Shown here in pieces: positions 10,499 through 25,838 of a stretch of 64,000 bases of DNA. The DNA is taken from contig OENT01000628.1 in NCBI GenBank assembly GCA_900239685.1, positions 27,300 to 91,299 on the forward strand. The letters are read 5' to 3'. A program made the position numbers and the translations under genes. Every line of letters begins with the position of its first letter. The stretch's first letter is position 1. The notes beneath the pieces are model-generated. The model made no database searches. It saw nothing but the letters and a program-made list of their open reading frames with translations, and had not been told where the DNA came from. The DNA comes from Rotaria macrura (lineage: Eukaryota; Rotifera; Eurotatoria; Philodinida; Philodinidae).

Positions 10499-13400
10499 AA
10501 CGTACGAATTTTCTTATGAGAATTGCTCACAGTTGTCAAAGTTTTGGATCACGTTAACAATCTTCACAACTGTTGATGTGTTGGTATTTGAAAATTTCTC
10601 TAAAACTAATCGAATAGTTTTAAACTTAACTGAGGCTTGAGAATTTTTCAATATTTCATTCATGGCAATCGAGGAGTAACAGCAGTAAGCAATAAATAAG
10701 ACAGTTTGTCTGTGTGTGTATCATCATCGGAATCATGAACAACAAGACTCTGATAAACACGTTGTGAGAAGTACAAATAAACTAATATATCATACCGAAT
10801 AAAGATGAAAAAATGTTAAAAGAAAAAGGATGGAACTCGTTTTGACACAGATAACTTTGTCAAATATTAATTATGATTGTCGATTATAAATGAAACATCA
10901 TCAACGTAATTTCATGAAAATGCAAATTATTTTACGAAATTTGACACACAATATTGTCATGCGGGAACGTCATCTTATAAAATATTAGACAATGAGTGAT
11001 ACTTGTTTCATTATCTATATTTCTATAATGTTCATCCCTGTCTAATAGGTAAGAGTGATGATCATCGGCAAAACGCAGTAAGGGGAAATATGAAAACCCC
11101 TATTCTAAGTATCCAATGAAATTTCAATAATTGAAACGCTACGTAATAGTACATGTATATTACTCTCGACTTTGCAGATATTTTTAACGAAGAATCCGTT
11201 TGAATGATTATAAACACAAAAGAACAACTAGAACGAAGGAGCTTCTGTGATTGTTTGCAAAAAGGTCAATGTGCTTATAGGTGTTGGTTATGAAGCAAAG
11301 ATTGAAAGTTGAATTCAGAATTCAATTCTAACGAGATTTTTTATAAGGGTGTTAGGGGGTACGGGTAGAATTGAAAATTATCAGTAGAGTGTCTGTAATT
11401 GTAAGACTCATCTTCATTAGCACTTTCCTGCGGAGTTTTCCTACAATCATACTGAAAACTATGACTTTAGTCGTTACTTGTGTCATTGAAAAATATTTCA
11501 GTTCTTCTTGAACTCACGAATGAGGATTATAATAGCTGAGATGTCTATGATTATGAAAACTGTCTAATGATATAATTTATGATCTGTCTGTTAGTCAGTT
11601 TATGTAGTTACTTACTGATTTAGTTTTTATGGTACGAGACATCTTTCTGACTACATATTTAATTGGTTAGCACATAAGAGAAATTTCAATTGAAAGATCG
11701 AAAATCAGTAAGAAAACGATGGCAAGCGTTCATTGTATATTGTGTTGCTACATGTGACATGCCAACTATTGTGCATACTGAATAAAGGAGATGACGTAAG
11801 CGGAATGTATTTAAGTGGTGATAAGCTTATTTACATGGAATGAAAATGATGAAAAAAGAAAAAAACTACTGGTATTATTAGCGTTTTGTCAAAACATCAG
11901 GATTATGTGATGAGAATGATGTAGAAAAAATGAAACTAATAAAATAATTTAGATGTTTCGCGAAAACAAGTATTCATGATGTGAAAGTGATTGAAAAATA
12001 ATGGAAGTATTGTGGTAATTTTGATTTTTTCATTCCCTGGGAAGAATACGCTCTCATTATAAAACTTCACAATTATCATCGTCTACCAGATGTGAGGCTT
12101 GGTTTCTTGCATGCTACGATTTATCAGCTTGTTAAGAGTTACCTTACGCCTCGATAATGGTGTATCACATTTATTACTATGTGCACTTCGGCTTACCACT
12201 GTAGCAGTAATCTTTATTGTCCATTTTTTATCAAGTAACTATGACATATGTGCCTGTTTCTCACTCATCGTGTAATGAGTAAGGTGTATTTCTTACCATC
12301 GAAAGAGTAGAAAGTGTACATAAAGTTGAAGAGAGGATGGTAAATGTCACATGGTTGATGATTACAGCAAAACTTTTCATGAAACTTTATTCCATTAACC
12401 GCTGCTTATTTGATGAAAAGTAATGAATTCTACATAACTCGGTCGACTATCTGTAGGGTCGAAGAAATTAAATGTGTAATTTGTTGTTCATCACTGTGCA
12501 GGCACTTTCCGTAACTGAAACAAAGCTTTTTTCGTAGACTATGTTCTATCACGTTTGATGCCTGATCATTCGAGTAAACCACCATGACAGAGAGATGAAC
12601 TAACCTATTTTGAAGTATCGATAATGTGTAGATTTCCGATAAAACCGATGAGAGTGCAGATAGTATTACACTTTACTCCAATCTTTCGTATTGTCAAAGT
12701 ATGCCACTAATACCAAAAGCATTTACATTTTATACTCAACCAGGTGAGAGAAGAACGAAGGATAAAAGGAGAGAATCAAAAGTCAAGGGAATGATAGAAA
12801 GGATAGAATATAATATGACGCATGAGTAGTAGGGGAAGGATATAAGATAATTACAATCAAGAGGATAGATGGATGAATGAGAAAGGTTAATAAGCATTGT
12901 GTATATAAATTCAATACAATCAGTAGGAGCAGTCACAGATAATACTTACGACTTCATCTATACCAAACCTTTCGATTGAATTTTATGACAAACTACGTAT
13001 CGTACAAACGAGCTATTCGTCAGAGAAACCAACAAGTACTTGACTCCTACAGAAGAAAAGAGATTTGGACTTTTCGACTTCAAAACCTCACCATTAAATT
13101 GCGCACAAATCCCGGATTTCGAAAAATAAATTTCCCTTTTCAAAAATATTCATGCAATTTTCTTTCCACTACCGGTCGAGTAAGAAAAGAAATGCCGGTC
13201 TCTAACTTTTTCTCTCTAACTACCTCCACTTCGTCTGCGTTGAGTATTAGATTGATTCTAAGTCTCTATCGTCATCATCTATCTGCGAGGTATGAAATGC
13301 TACAGATAACTGAACAATAACAAGTAACCAGAAAGAAATCTTATAGCTCATGAGGGTCAATTAACAATTTTTGTAATGGTGAAAGTTTATTTACTCGACT

Positions 13401-14878
13401 GGATATTACGGATGGAAATAACAATAATGGTGGCACGGTTGCCTACTAACTCACTGTTACAGAGTCGCAATCCAATCAAAGAAACAATTTTCGGGCATTT
13501 CTTCAATAAATTGGCTCGGACTCTTTACAAGCATGTAACATCTATGAAGTTTTCTTTTGGACAATCACAAACAACTTCGATGAACGTCATATCTCTAAAT
13601 CGACATTGAGCATTTCATGGAAACGCTGACTAAACTTACTGAAGTTTGGAAAAAAGTAACAGGCAATGCCTTGTATCACTAAAAATAAGCCATCAAACAG
13701 TTCAAATTAAAGACCACTCACTTATTGTAATTGCCGATAACAGTAGAGAAAACTAGACACCTTAAATCTACGAAATAAGCTAAGAACTATTTCAGCATCT
13801 ACAAGAACAGACGAGAGTGGTTGAAGTGAAAATTCTTCGATCTTGAAATGCATGAAAGTCTTAAGTATGATATTGCACATACCACTTTTCATATACTCAA
13901 TTTGTTGTGCCCGTGCAATTCTCGTTATAGAAACGCACAAGATTTTAGTCTTTCCTTAACAATTAAGGATGTTTCAAAATCAATAGTATAGTAATTAATA
14001 AGAGGAACTCATTCGTTTACTTTTTCCGACAGATACGAAAGTTGCATATGTCACTGTTTTGGATGTAGATGCAATAAGTATTGGGAATAGTTTTATTCAG
14101 ATTTATTTAAAATAGGATAAGTTTGTGTGCTGAACATTTGTCATAATTCGTTCATAAAGACACATTAGATAAATAAAACCTGTAGGATAAATCAATGAGA
14201 AAAAAGTAAAACAAAACGATCGTTTCTGAATGTATTATTGTAGAAATAGAGTGATTCGAATTGTCAGATAGAAACTTCCAAAACCAGAAAAAAAACATCG
14301 AAAAGTAGTTCCTCTTTACTATGTAATCTATTGCAGCAAGTCTACAGATAATGCTTATCATCTGTAGATTATCGGAACTTTCCCTCGATAGAATATCGTG
14401 GCAATAATTCTAGGAGTAGTTAGTAAACGTAAATTATTTCGTTCTATTTATTTGGTTTTCTGGATGAAAAAATTCCATGGTTTTAAATAGTTTTGAATAC
14501 AATGTAGGTTCTTAGGTCATTCCAGCCGTTTATGAGAGTCTCAGAAAATAGCATGTACTTGAAAGAAAGAAATTCAATAATATTTGTATCACCAAAGCAC
14601 ACCCCTAATCAGTGAGGTAGGGTCATGAACTCTTGACTGAGAACTTGACTTTTACCTCTACTGATTGACCAACGCACGTCTTATTGAAATATATGCAATA
14701 GAACGGTAGTTTTACATAATGAAACAAATACGGCAGAAATATTAATTGACTTTTTTCTTTATATTAAATTCATACATATTTGTTTTTTCATCCACAGTGT
14801 TCACTAAAACTTTATTTAAATCAGTACAAAAAAAAAACAATGTGTCATGTAAACCCTTCGTATTGGATATTAAAAAAC
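10499..14878. other. Gene-free AT-rich stretch
   Basis: No exon can be supported. Open frames at 12976-13320 (114 codons, +) and 13376-13609 (+) have no recognisable domain and unremarkable composition. A tRNA-like patch near 14.6 kb was examined and rejected. Confidence 0.5.
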
Positions 14879-16149
<1,271 letters not shown>

Positions 16150-17428
16150 TCTTGCTGAATTTTACTTCTCGTATGTCAAAACCTAACTTAAGATGTGATA
16201 AAAAATGTATCCGCGCTTTTATACACCATATCACTAGAATGCGATGATGCGGCGTTTTTCTATTATATCATTGGCGAAAAAAACAAAAAAAAGTGCACCT
16301 TACCTGCCATGACATTAAATAAAAACGAGTCTCTTATCTTACGTATAAATGCTCTACGCTGTAATCAATTTAGAATTTAGACAGCTGAATAAAATAAAAG
16401 TGTAGAGAAAAATGCAATGTGAAACGAATGTTTCGAAGGAAAGCATACTTTAGCAATATGAATCACTTTGTTATAACGTTCTTCATTTGTCATGTGACGA
16501 ATACTACTTTTGTTCTGAATAATAGATCTCATGTTTCTTTTTTGGTTGTTGTTAACTTCAGACTTTCAGCTATTTCATTCATTGTAATTTTTGAACAAAA
16601 AACTCTTTACCTACGGACGTCATGTGAGTTTGCTCATTATCTCCTATCGAAGCAGACAAGAACGTGTGACTTTTATTCCACAGCATTTCGTTATCTCCTC
16701 ACATTTTTCATTTTTTTTCTATCGTGGTGCAAACTTGTTACGCAAGAACGCAACAAAATCTAATAAAATACATTACTAAACTACAATACCCTAACTATTG
16801 AATGCAGATTTCAGAGAATTTACTATATTCAACGCTAATGTATGCCATTCTACTCATATTAATCCATCGGATGATTTTAATTCATTTAGTGATATAGCGA
16901 TCAACCCGAAGTGCTGAGTAATGTTCGAATACACCTAGATATATTGGTAAAAATTCTGCTAAATTAAACATTATGTTTGAAGAGTAGTAATGTTGTGTAT
17001 TTTCAAGTACGAATCAGTATGACGAGTGTAATACTATTATCATTGTCTATCGAAGATCAGAAGAGTCAGATATTTTCTACATCGGAAGAAGAACTTTATT
17101 TCCAAACAAAGATTGATATCGTGAAAACGAACATGTTATGCGGATTTTTAAAACGAAATTTCTTTCGAACTGTTTCAACAAATAAAACAGTTTCATGAGA
17201 TAGCTTGAAAGAAAATCATCGAAATAAGTTCATTCCGATGTCAATCACTTAATTCGTATCTATTCAACAGAAAGTATCAATCACTGTAACTTCGATATGA
17301 AAATAAAACGTGCAAGCATTCAATTTTAAACATGATCAAAAATTAGAATATTAATATCATATGACTTGAAAGAATAAAAAAAAGCGACAGTGTTTTATTT
17401 TTGTCTTCGTCATTTGTCTAAAGAGAAA
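16150..17428. other. Gene-free spacer between protease and esterase
   Basis: Holds the upstream region of the cathepsin gene and the downstream region of the esterase. Small open frames (for example 16419-16763, +) lack any domain. No promoter element stood out. Confidence 0.5.
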
Positions 17429-19318
<1,890 letters not shown>

Positions 19319-22300
19319 ATTTAAATTAGATGAATGGTGGCAAACAATGTTTAAAATAAAAACAAAGTTGTTGCTATTTATATACATACTGATAAGAAAA
19401 ATAGAACTTTATCAAACTCTTCGCACAACAATAAGTGTATCGTCGCACACCTCTCTACAAGGTACTATTTACAAGTAACAGGTATCGAGCTACCGACTAG
19501 CATCCTTAAAGCAATGTCTCTTATGTTGAAATGTTGAAAGTTTTAACGATGGAAACTTGCTACTTGTAAAATAGAAACTTTCAAATAGTTTCATTAGGAA
19601 CTAAAATTCTTTCGTTTCAATTTAATATTCGTGAACATTAAGAACTTTTTTGATACGCATACATAAACACAGTGTCAATCGCTGGACGCGTATTAAACAT
19701 CTATAGTGACTGCACTCATTCTATTGATAGAACTCATAATTTACAATTGAGTGTGAAAGACAGATTTAATGATTGATAACTTCATATACATGAGATATAA
19801 TACTGTCACTAACATTGATTCATCTAACCATCATGTTAAAAAGCGGACAATGAAGATAAGTAGCTTACTAGAATTCGATAGTGTTGTTGAGTAGCTGATG
19901 CTCGTAATCATAATAATGCAAAAGAGAAATTCAAATACGACAAGAAAATTCAATGAAGGAAGACTAAGTTTATCAAATGTGATTTTGCGAAAGCTCGAAT
20001 CTTTTTGCTGTCGTAGAAACCAATTTAAGTCATAAGTCTAATTTTTTTCAATCTGTGCCATCAACTAGGTAAATGAATTGATTAGAATTAAGAAGCTTTT
20101 GATTATAAGCTACAGGATCGTTTTGCTTTTGTCGAACGACGAAATTAGCGAATGACATCCTATTGTTAATAGGATGTGCTATGTTGATAAATTTCTTTCA
20201 ATTTTGAAATTTTATTAAGTTATCAGATTCATACGAGTGAAACTATTTGATTTGAGTCGATTTCAATAGAATTTACGAAAAGGAATGAAATAGAAAACGA
20301 CATAATCTAATTATTATGACAAAAGAAAACTTGATCAGTAAATGGAACAAATGTTTTTCTTCCAAAGTCATGAAAACTATTCCATGAATAATATTAAATT
20401 AGTAGAATATATTCAAGATCTTCAATACTTTTCGTTATCTAAATTTATCTTTTCATCAGTGAACGAGTACTGAACTAAGTTAAGACGTAAGGAAAACATC
20501 AGTTTCTATTCATGTATTTGTTGGTGGAACGAATGAAATATCATTCACGTAACTTGAATATCGAAATTTCATTTTTTTGAAATGCACATTTGACCATATG
20601 AATGCAAACAAGAGAAAAATAGTGACGAGATTTAACTACGATTTTAATCTATATACGATAACGTTTTCTAGAAATTCTCATCGAAATGAACGTTTGAAAA
20701 TAACTGCTTTGATCATCTAATACTATTAGTTAGTCTTTGTTCTATATGCTTATCTGTTTTTATATTCCAGAAAAATGTTGAGATCTTGACAAAATTTATT
20801 TCTTGATATTTCGACTTAGTATTTCTACGAAAACAATAACAAAATTGAAATTATTGAATCTTTCTCCAAAAGTGAAAATTAAAATATCGAATAGTTGTAA
20901 TATTTAATTATATACAGTGCAATCGAAAGAGAAAACTATGGATCAGATAGAACTATCTATGTACATAGAATTAATATGTGACGTATGGTGTAGTTGTTAC
21001 TAATGCGCACGCGCTGCTTGTTGTACTTCGTTTCATTTGAAGTTTATTTCATAATGATTGTATAAGTAATACACTAGAATTTCGAGAAGAAACTGTTTAG
21101 TTCACATATTCTAGAGGTAAATGATATTTGATAGTCATCAGTAAGTATTTGCTAAAGTTTGTGTATGCTTATTGGTTTCTACGTGACATTGTTTATTACT
21201 TCTTTAAGGATCATGTTTTGTCGAATATGGTGACATCACATCCTTAAATGAAATGTACGTTCGTTTGAAGAAAAAACCATGAATAGAATGAAACTTCTTC
21301 TCAAGAGTACTGACTCACGGGATTTTAAAATGATTAACCAAGTGAAAATTATCTGTTACTTGAGCTTTTCTAATATATTTCAACTAAGTCATTTGCTTCT
21401 CGATATTGAAGAAGGTAAAAGGACAATATTTTCTTTGAAACATAGTGTAACTTGTCAATTTATCTTATAGTAATTCATCAAATCTGATGTTTTCACATAG
21501 CTGACTAACACAGATAGGAAATATCAAAATACAGTAATGTAAATTTGAAACACTACTTATCTACGAAGAAAAAAAGTTAAAACAATTATTTAGAAGAATG
21601 TCAATAGACTATTCGCATCCAGTTCATGGTAACATGTTCATTTTTTTATAATTCATTTCATTTAGTACTTTTATTGATTAGAAAACGTTACCTTATGTAA
21701 AAAAACATTATGATATCGTTCACTTTGAAACAACTACTCTAATCAATGCAATTGATTGTTCAATTATTTTTCTGGCGAAGAAATTTTCTTTTCTTAATTC
21801 TGATATGATTTAATTGTATAAAACATGAGAATCTGATCTGTATGAGTGTCTACTGACACGTGTGACTCTTGGTTTCGAAGTATAACTTTGTTATTCATAA
21901 TCGACATTATACAAACTTAGTTAGTAGACTGACAAAATTTATCCCTTGATCTTCAGTTAGCATTTGTCAATAGAATATTTCATTTTTAGTGCCTCATTTT
22001 CTATAGTTATTTGTTTCTTAACTTTTGAAATATTTTCATCTTTGATTTTCGTAGAAAAATATTTATTTCATTTTACATTTTCGGAAAATTGTTTTTCTAT
22101 TGATTTTGAAATGCACCAATGATACGTATAGTAAACCGTCCGTACAATACTTGTAGTTGTTATAATCAGCGATACGAATAGCAGGTGTACCCATCATAAT
22201 CACAGTGTACAGAACCCTTGCTAAGTCTCGAGTACAAGCTCTTTTGCACGCTGTTGACAAAAACAAAGTGTACGCAGAACACTTAGTGTGCAAAATTAAC

Positions 22301-23060
22301 ACTTTGCGCTCTATCGAAAAATCTATTTGTATATGAATTAATTCTAATATCAGTGGATGCGAAAAGCTGACTTTGAACGATATGACCTTTGCTTTTCATT
22401 TTTACTATCGACTAGTGCTACTTTTCTAACTTTTTTTCTTTCCTCTTTTAACATGAAGCGAATAGTTTGTTTAGAAGATATAAAAATGAACACGTGTTTT
22501 TCTAGATTATACCGTAAGTTTCGATATATACACTGTGGTACCCTTTGGTTACTAAAGTAAAGTGTACCGATACGTTTTGTTCAATAAACCAAAGTGCACG
22601 AAACCATTTTCTTTTCGAATTCCATTCGGAACGCTGGTTATAATATGAGAATTGAATACGTGGCATGTTTCATACAATTACGACTCTCAGTGAATGTTCT
22701 GCATAGGTATTAATAATTTCAGAAATCTAAGATACATTTAATTAGTCAACATATTGAAGGCAAATATTATGACGCACGATAGCCTACATATAAAACTATC
22801 TATCTCAAATTTCCTTTGCAGAAACGGTCAAATTTTTCGAGAAAAGTATCCTAATTTTTCACTAATATTCGTATAATTTAAATCACTATAAAATCATGAA
22901 AAGTTTGTAGATTTTTTTGAAAAATATCCAATTCCGAAAAAAGGACCATATGCTTTTTCCATTCATCGGTTATTTAAAAAAAGAGAACCTCTTTCATCAT
23001 TCTATCGCTACTCTCCATGCAAACACTCACATATAGAGGAAGGAAAGAAAAAAAAACGAA
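19319..23060. other. Gene-free AT-rich stretch
   Basis: No exon could be supported. It contains a small perfect hairpin near 20158-20176 (CATCCTATT/AATAGGATG) and, at 22.1-22.6 kb, several AAAGTGTAC/GTGCAC words in both orientations that may be an eroded repeat. Nothing else was recognised. Confidence 0.5.
23048..23056 (-). terminator. RNA polymerase III terminator of tRNA-Tyr
   Basis: Nine consecutive T on the minus strand, starting five bases after the tRNA 3' end, as expected for a pol III stop. Confidence 0.8.
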
Positions 23061-23150
23061 TCCGAACTCCCAGACTTGAACTGGGGACCTATAGGTTACT
23101 ATGATTACACCATTACAGCCTACCGCTCTGCCAGCTGAGCTAAGTTCGGA
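23061..23150 (-). tRNA. tRNA-Tyr (GTA) with a 16-nt intron
   Basis: A perfect 7-bp acceptor stem (TCCGAAC with GTTCGGA) is followed by a D arm in TTAGCTCAGCTGGCAGAGC. The anticodon stem GTAGG/CCTAT includes one G-U pair, and the T arm is CCCAG-TTCAAGT-CTGGG. The anticodon GTA is at 23116-23114, preceded by C32 and U33. Position 37 (A) is followed by an intron-like insert, TGGTGTAATCATAGTA, at 23112-23097, the canonical intron site, before A38. Mature length is 74 nt without CCA. Introns are a general feature of eukaryotic tRNA-Tyr(GTA) genes, which supports the assignment. The T run downstream terminates transcription. The gene looks functional. Confidence 0.95.
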
Positions 23151-23939
23151 TGTTGAAATAAGATTTAAAAATAGATGAAAAGATAGTTGTCTTTTTCAAT
23201 TTCAAATACAATCAAAAATAGTTTAAATTCCAGTAGATTGTTTGTGATTCTTGCCAACTCTAATCTATGCAAAATGGTTCCCTTGTTCATTCAGAATACA
23301 CTATGGTATCCATTTCATTTCTTTCTCCTGCTTTTTGCCTAATACAGTATTATCAAGCTAATTTCTCTCAACATATATATTTCTAATGATAATTTGATAT
23401 TGAAAAATGAGTGTCAATGAGATACTTGTGTTGATATTATAGAATTCGTTTCAGTTACTAAGTACATACTAGCGTTCATTCCTTCTATTGGTTTATTTCA
23501 AGTCAATATTTTACTATAATTATTTTTCAGTGCCTCAAAATCATGAACTGTGTATGTATTTATATGCATTGATATCGACTAATGTACTTGATACATACAA
23601 GCTATAGAGTACTTTAATAATGTACAGTAATTCAGATGAATATTGAATTATTATATTTTGTATCTTTCATTATTTTATGCATTCGAGTTATCATACGTTA
23701 AGGGATCATCATCTCATAACACGATTTAACGTGAACTAACTAACATCAACCAAGATATTGGTATCCATTATTTATTCATTATGTTAGAATCGTTTTTGTA
23801 TGCATAAAATCAATGACAAAACTATCAAAGGTATACTAATATAATTATGAATTTAACTAAATGTAGATTTAAGTCAAAAATAATTGTAACGTTTTGACTT
23901 TTCAGGAAGGTCATTATTAATTTGAAATTTGTTTAGAAT
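23151..23939. other. Gene-free AT-rich stretch
   Basis: Upstream side of the tRNA gene. Nothing recognised apart from AT-rich sequence. Confidence 0.5.
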
Positions 23940-23981
23940 TTGTTATTTCTTTTCCTATTTTTACGAAAATTTTCGTTTAGT

Positions 23982-24012
23982 GACGTTTCGTCAACGATGT
24001 TGACTTCATCAG
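23982..24012 (-). other. Hammerhead-ribozyme-like core, left arm
   Basis: On the minus strand it reads CTGATGA, then a 6-bp hairpin GTCAAC-ATC-GTTGAC, then GAAAC. This is the conserved core order of a hammerhead (CUGAUGA, stem II, GAAA). One extra A separates CTGATGA from stem II. In this arm GACGT upstream can pair with ACGTC after GAA, as a stem III would, but no clean UH cleavage site or stem I was found. Activity is unproven. Confidence 0.3.
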
Positions 24013-24219
24013 ACTATTTATTTGTAAAATGACACGTCGTATAAAATAAGGGCATTTTTAACATATACTATTCTATTGATAGTGGAACGAACGAAGAAAA
24101 ATCCGAAAGAAAGATAACTTCGTCCAGTATCACCGTCTTGTTCGTTTCACTATCAATAGAATAGTATATGTTAAAAATGCCCTTATTTTATACGACATGT
24201 CATTTTACAAATAAATAGT

Positions 24220-24250
24220 CTGATGAAGTCAACATCGTTGACGAAACGTC
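24220..24250 (+). other. Hammerhead-ribozyme-like core, right arm
   Basis: The same core on the plus strand: CTGATGA, hairpin GTCAAC/GTTGAC, GAAAC. In this arm the upstream partner reads GACAT, not GACGT, so the possible stem III is weakened. The same caveats apply as for the left-arm copy. Confidence 0.3.
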
Positions 24251-24680
24251 ACTAAACAAAAATTTTCGTAAAAATAGGAAGAGAAATAACAAATCTAAAA
24301 AAAAATAATTGTAACGGTCATAACAATGCATAACACGAAGATGGATAGCGATAAAACTTTCAATATAATGCGGAAATCTCTGAATAAGATTCAGCAACAA
24401 GACACAGTTGTTATTGTAACACTTCGCTCGCTACGAAACAATGTTCACCTCAAATGACAGCGGTATATTGTTGCAGAAAAATAATTATTTTATCCTAACT
24501 TTCATGTTTTGTATTATGCGCAAACTTAAATTTGAAATTCAAGCTGAATTCTATAGAATTTTTAAACGATTTTCCGTTAAAAAATATTAAATAGTATTTA
24601 AAGTGTGTGGAGATAGGTTTACTATTTTTCCTTGTCTCTGTACCAACACTCATACTCTTTCATCTTGTATAATAAGATCA

Positions 24681-24889
24681 TCATAAATCCAACAGTATCC
24701 TAATGCGTCTAGACGTATTCCTTTGTGACACTTGTATTTTCGTCATAGAACCACTCGTCGAAATCATAATTATCTTGATGAAGTTTAGCCATATCGTATA
24801 ATTAGATTTGAGAAAAGTATAAAACGTTGGCATCAAAACTAACTCACCGAAGTCTTTTTATCAACGGCATATTCTTTGATAAGACTCAT
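24681..24889 (-). CDS. Possible small spliced ORF, 44 residues, doubtful
   Basis: Exon 24889-24848 (starts MSLIKEYAVDKKTS) ends at a strong donor, CG|GTGAGT. Joining it to an acceptor AAG at 24774 gives an open frame to a stop at 24681, ending TSRRIRILLDL. The donor matches those of nearby real genes. There is no recognisable domain and the product is tiny. It could be the end of a decayed gene or chance. Confidence 0.15.
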
Positions 24890-25838
24890 TGAGTATATTT
24901 ATCACTAGGTTAGTATCTGTCTCTCTTTTGTTTTTGTTAGCAATTATATGAAGATTAATAAATGTACCCATCGAAATTCTCTCCGTTTGAAAATATTCTC
25001 GAAAGTTTAAACAAAATTCTACTTTACTTCTTATTCAAGAAAATACATGCATCATACCTTCTTTAAAAAACAAGTATTTACAATATACCAGGTATCATTC
25101 ATCGAACTTATTAAAGCAACTGTTCAAAATCAATAAACTATAAAAAATGTTCGGATATTTTCCTTTCTACAAGATTTCAATTATCGTAAAATATTAACTT
25201 TCAATAGAAAAAGCGTTTTTTTTATCAAATATTGAAGAACTTCACTTGAAACCGTAAGTTATGGACGAATACGCGTTTCATAACTTGCTTAAAAAGATTT
25301 ATTTCGTGACCTAACAATTGATTGTAAACATCAGTGTATAGAAAAAAAACATTGACTTTAAGAGATATTTCAGAGCACGACAAATATTCGAAAACTAGTT
25401 CAGTTTAAAAATTAAAATTTCCAGAATAGAAGACGAATTCAAAACAGTTGTAAAAATACTCAACACAGTTAGTTATTGACACAGTAGTTCATGAATATCA
25501 GCGCTCTCACTAGTCATGTTTTCCTTATATGCAGAGATTCATTCATCATCGCATGTAGATAGAACGGATTTTTTTTGCCTGGCACGATGCAGAAAGTTTT
25601 GTTTTTCTTTTACTACTGAGAAGTTGCTATAGGAAAAAACGCAACATATTTTAATTAATAAAGATGAAAGTATTGAGAAGAATTATCTATCACCTTATAT
25701 TTGAAAATTATAGTGATACTTATATTTGAATAGAAGTTAATGTGAGACAAAACAAACTAAGTTAAATGAAATGAACAGATTACAAAAAGAAAATAATCAA
25801 AGTTCACTTTAATCTTTATAGATTTATTATAAAATCGT
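24890..25838. other. Gene-free spacer
   Basis: Downstream of the ten-exon gene. No coding or repeat structure recognised. Confidence 0.5.

Larger units (their letters stand above)
23940..24296. mobile_element. Foldback element with near-identical arms and hammerhead-like cores
   Basis: The left arm (23940-24093) and right arm (24138-24296) are inverted copies with only a handful of differences, around a spacer of about 45 bp. Each arm contains the string TGATGAAGTCAACATCGTTG followed by ACGAAACGTC in its own orientation. A 16-bp direct repeat, AAAAATAATTGTAACG, occurs at 23876-23891 and 24301-24316. It lies immediately outside the right arm but about 48 bp outside the left arm. It may be an insertion duplication or a pre-existing repeat. 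High arm identity implies recent origin or gene conversion. No coding capacity. Confidence 0.75.

Noticed and set aside
12976-13320. 114-codon open frame on the plus strand
   Set aside because: No domain, no splice context and no repeat relationship; basic, AT-driven composition. Probably chance.
14590-14690. tRNA-like sequence on the minus strand (GGTCAATCAGTAGAGG ... GAGTTCATGACCC)
   Set aside because: It has A-box- and B-box-like words but no acceptor stem, T stem or anticodon arm can be formed. At best a very old tRNA-derived relic.
19855-22600. Search for a CRISPR array or tandem arrays
   Set aside because: No regularly spaced direct repeats. The genome is clearly eukaryotic and only simple AT repeats occur.
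22130-22600. Possible MITE marked by AAAGTGTAC and GTGCAC words
   Set aside because: No pair of inverted ends could be aligned over more than about 10 bp.
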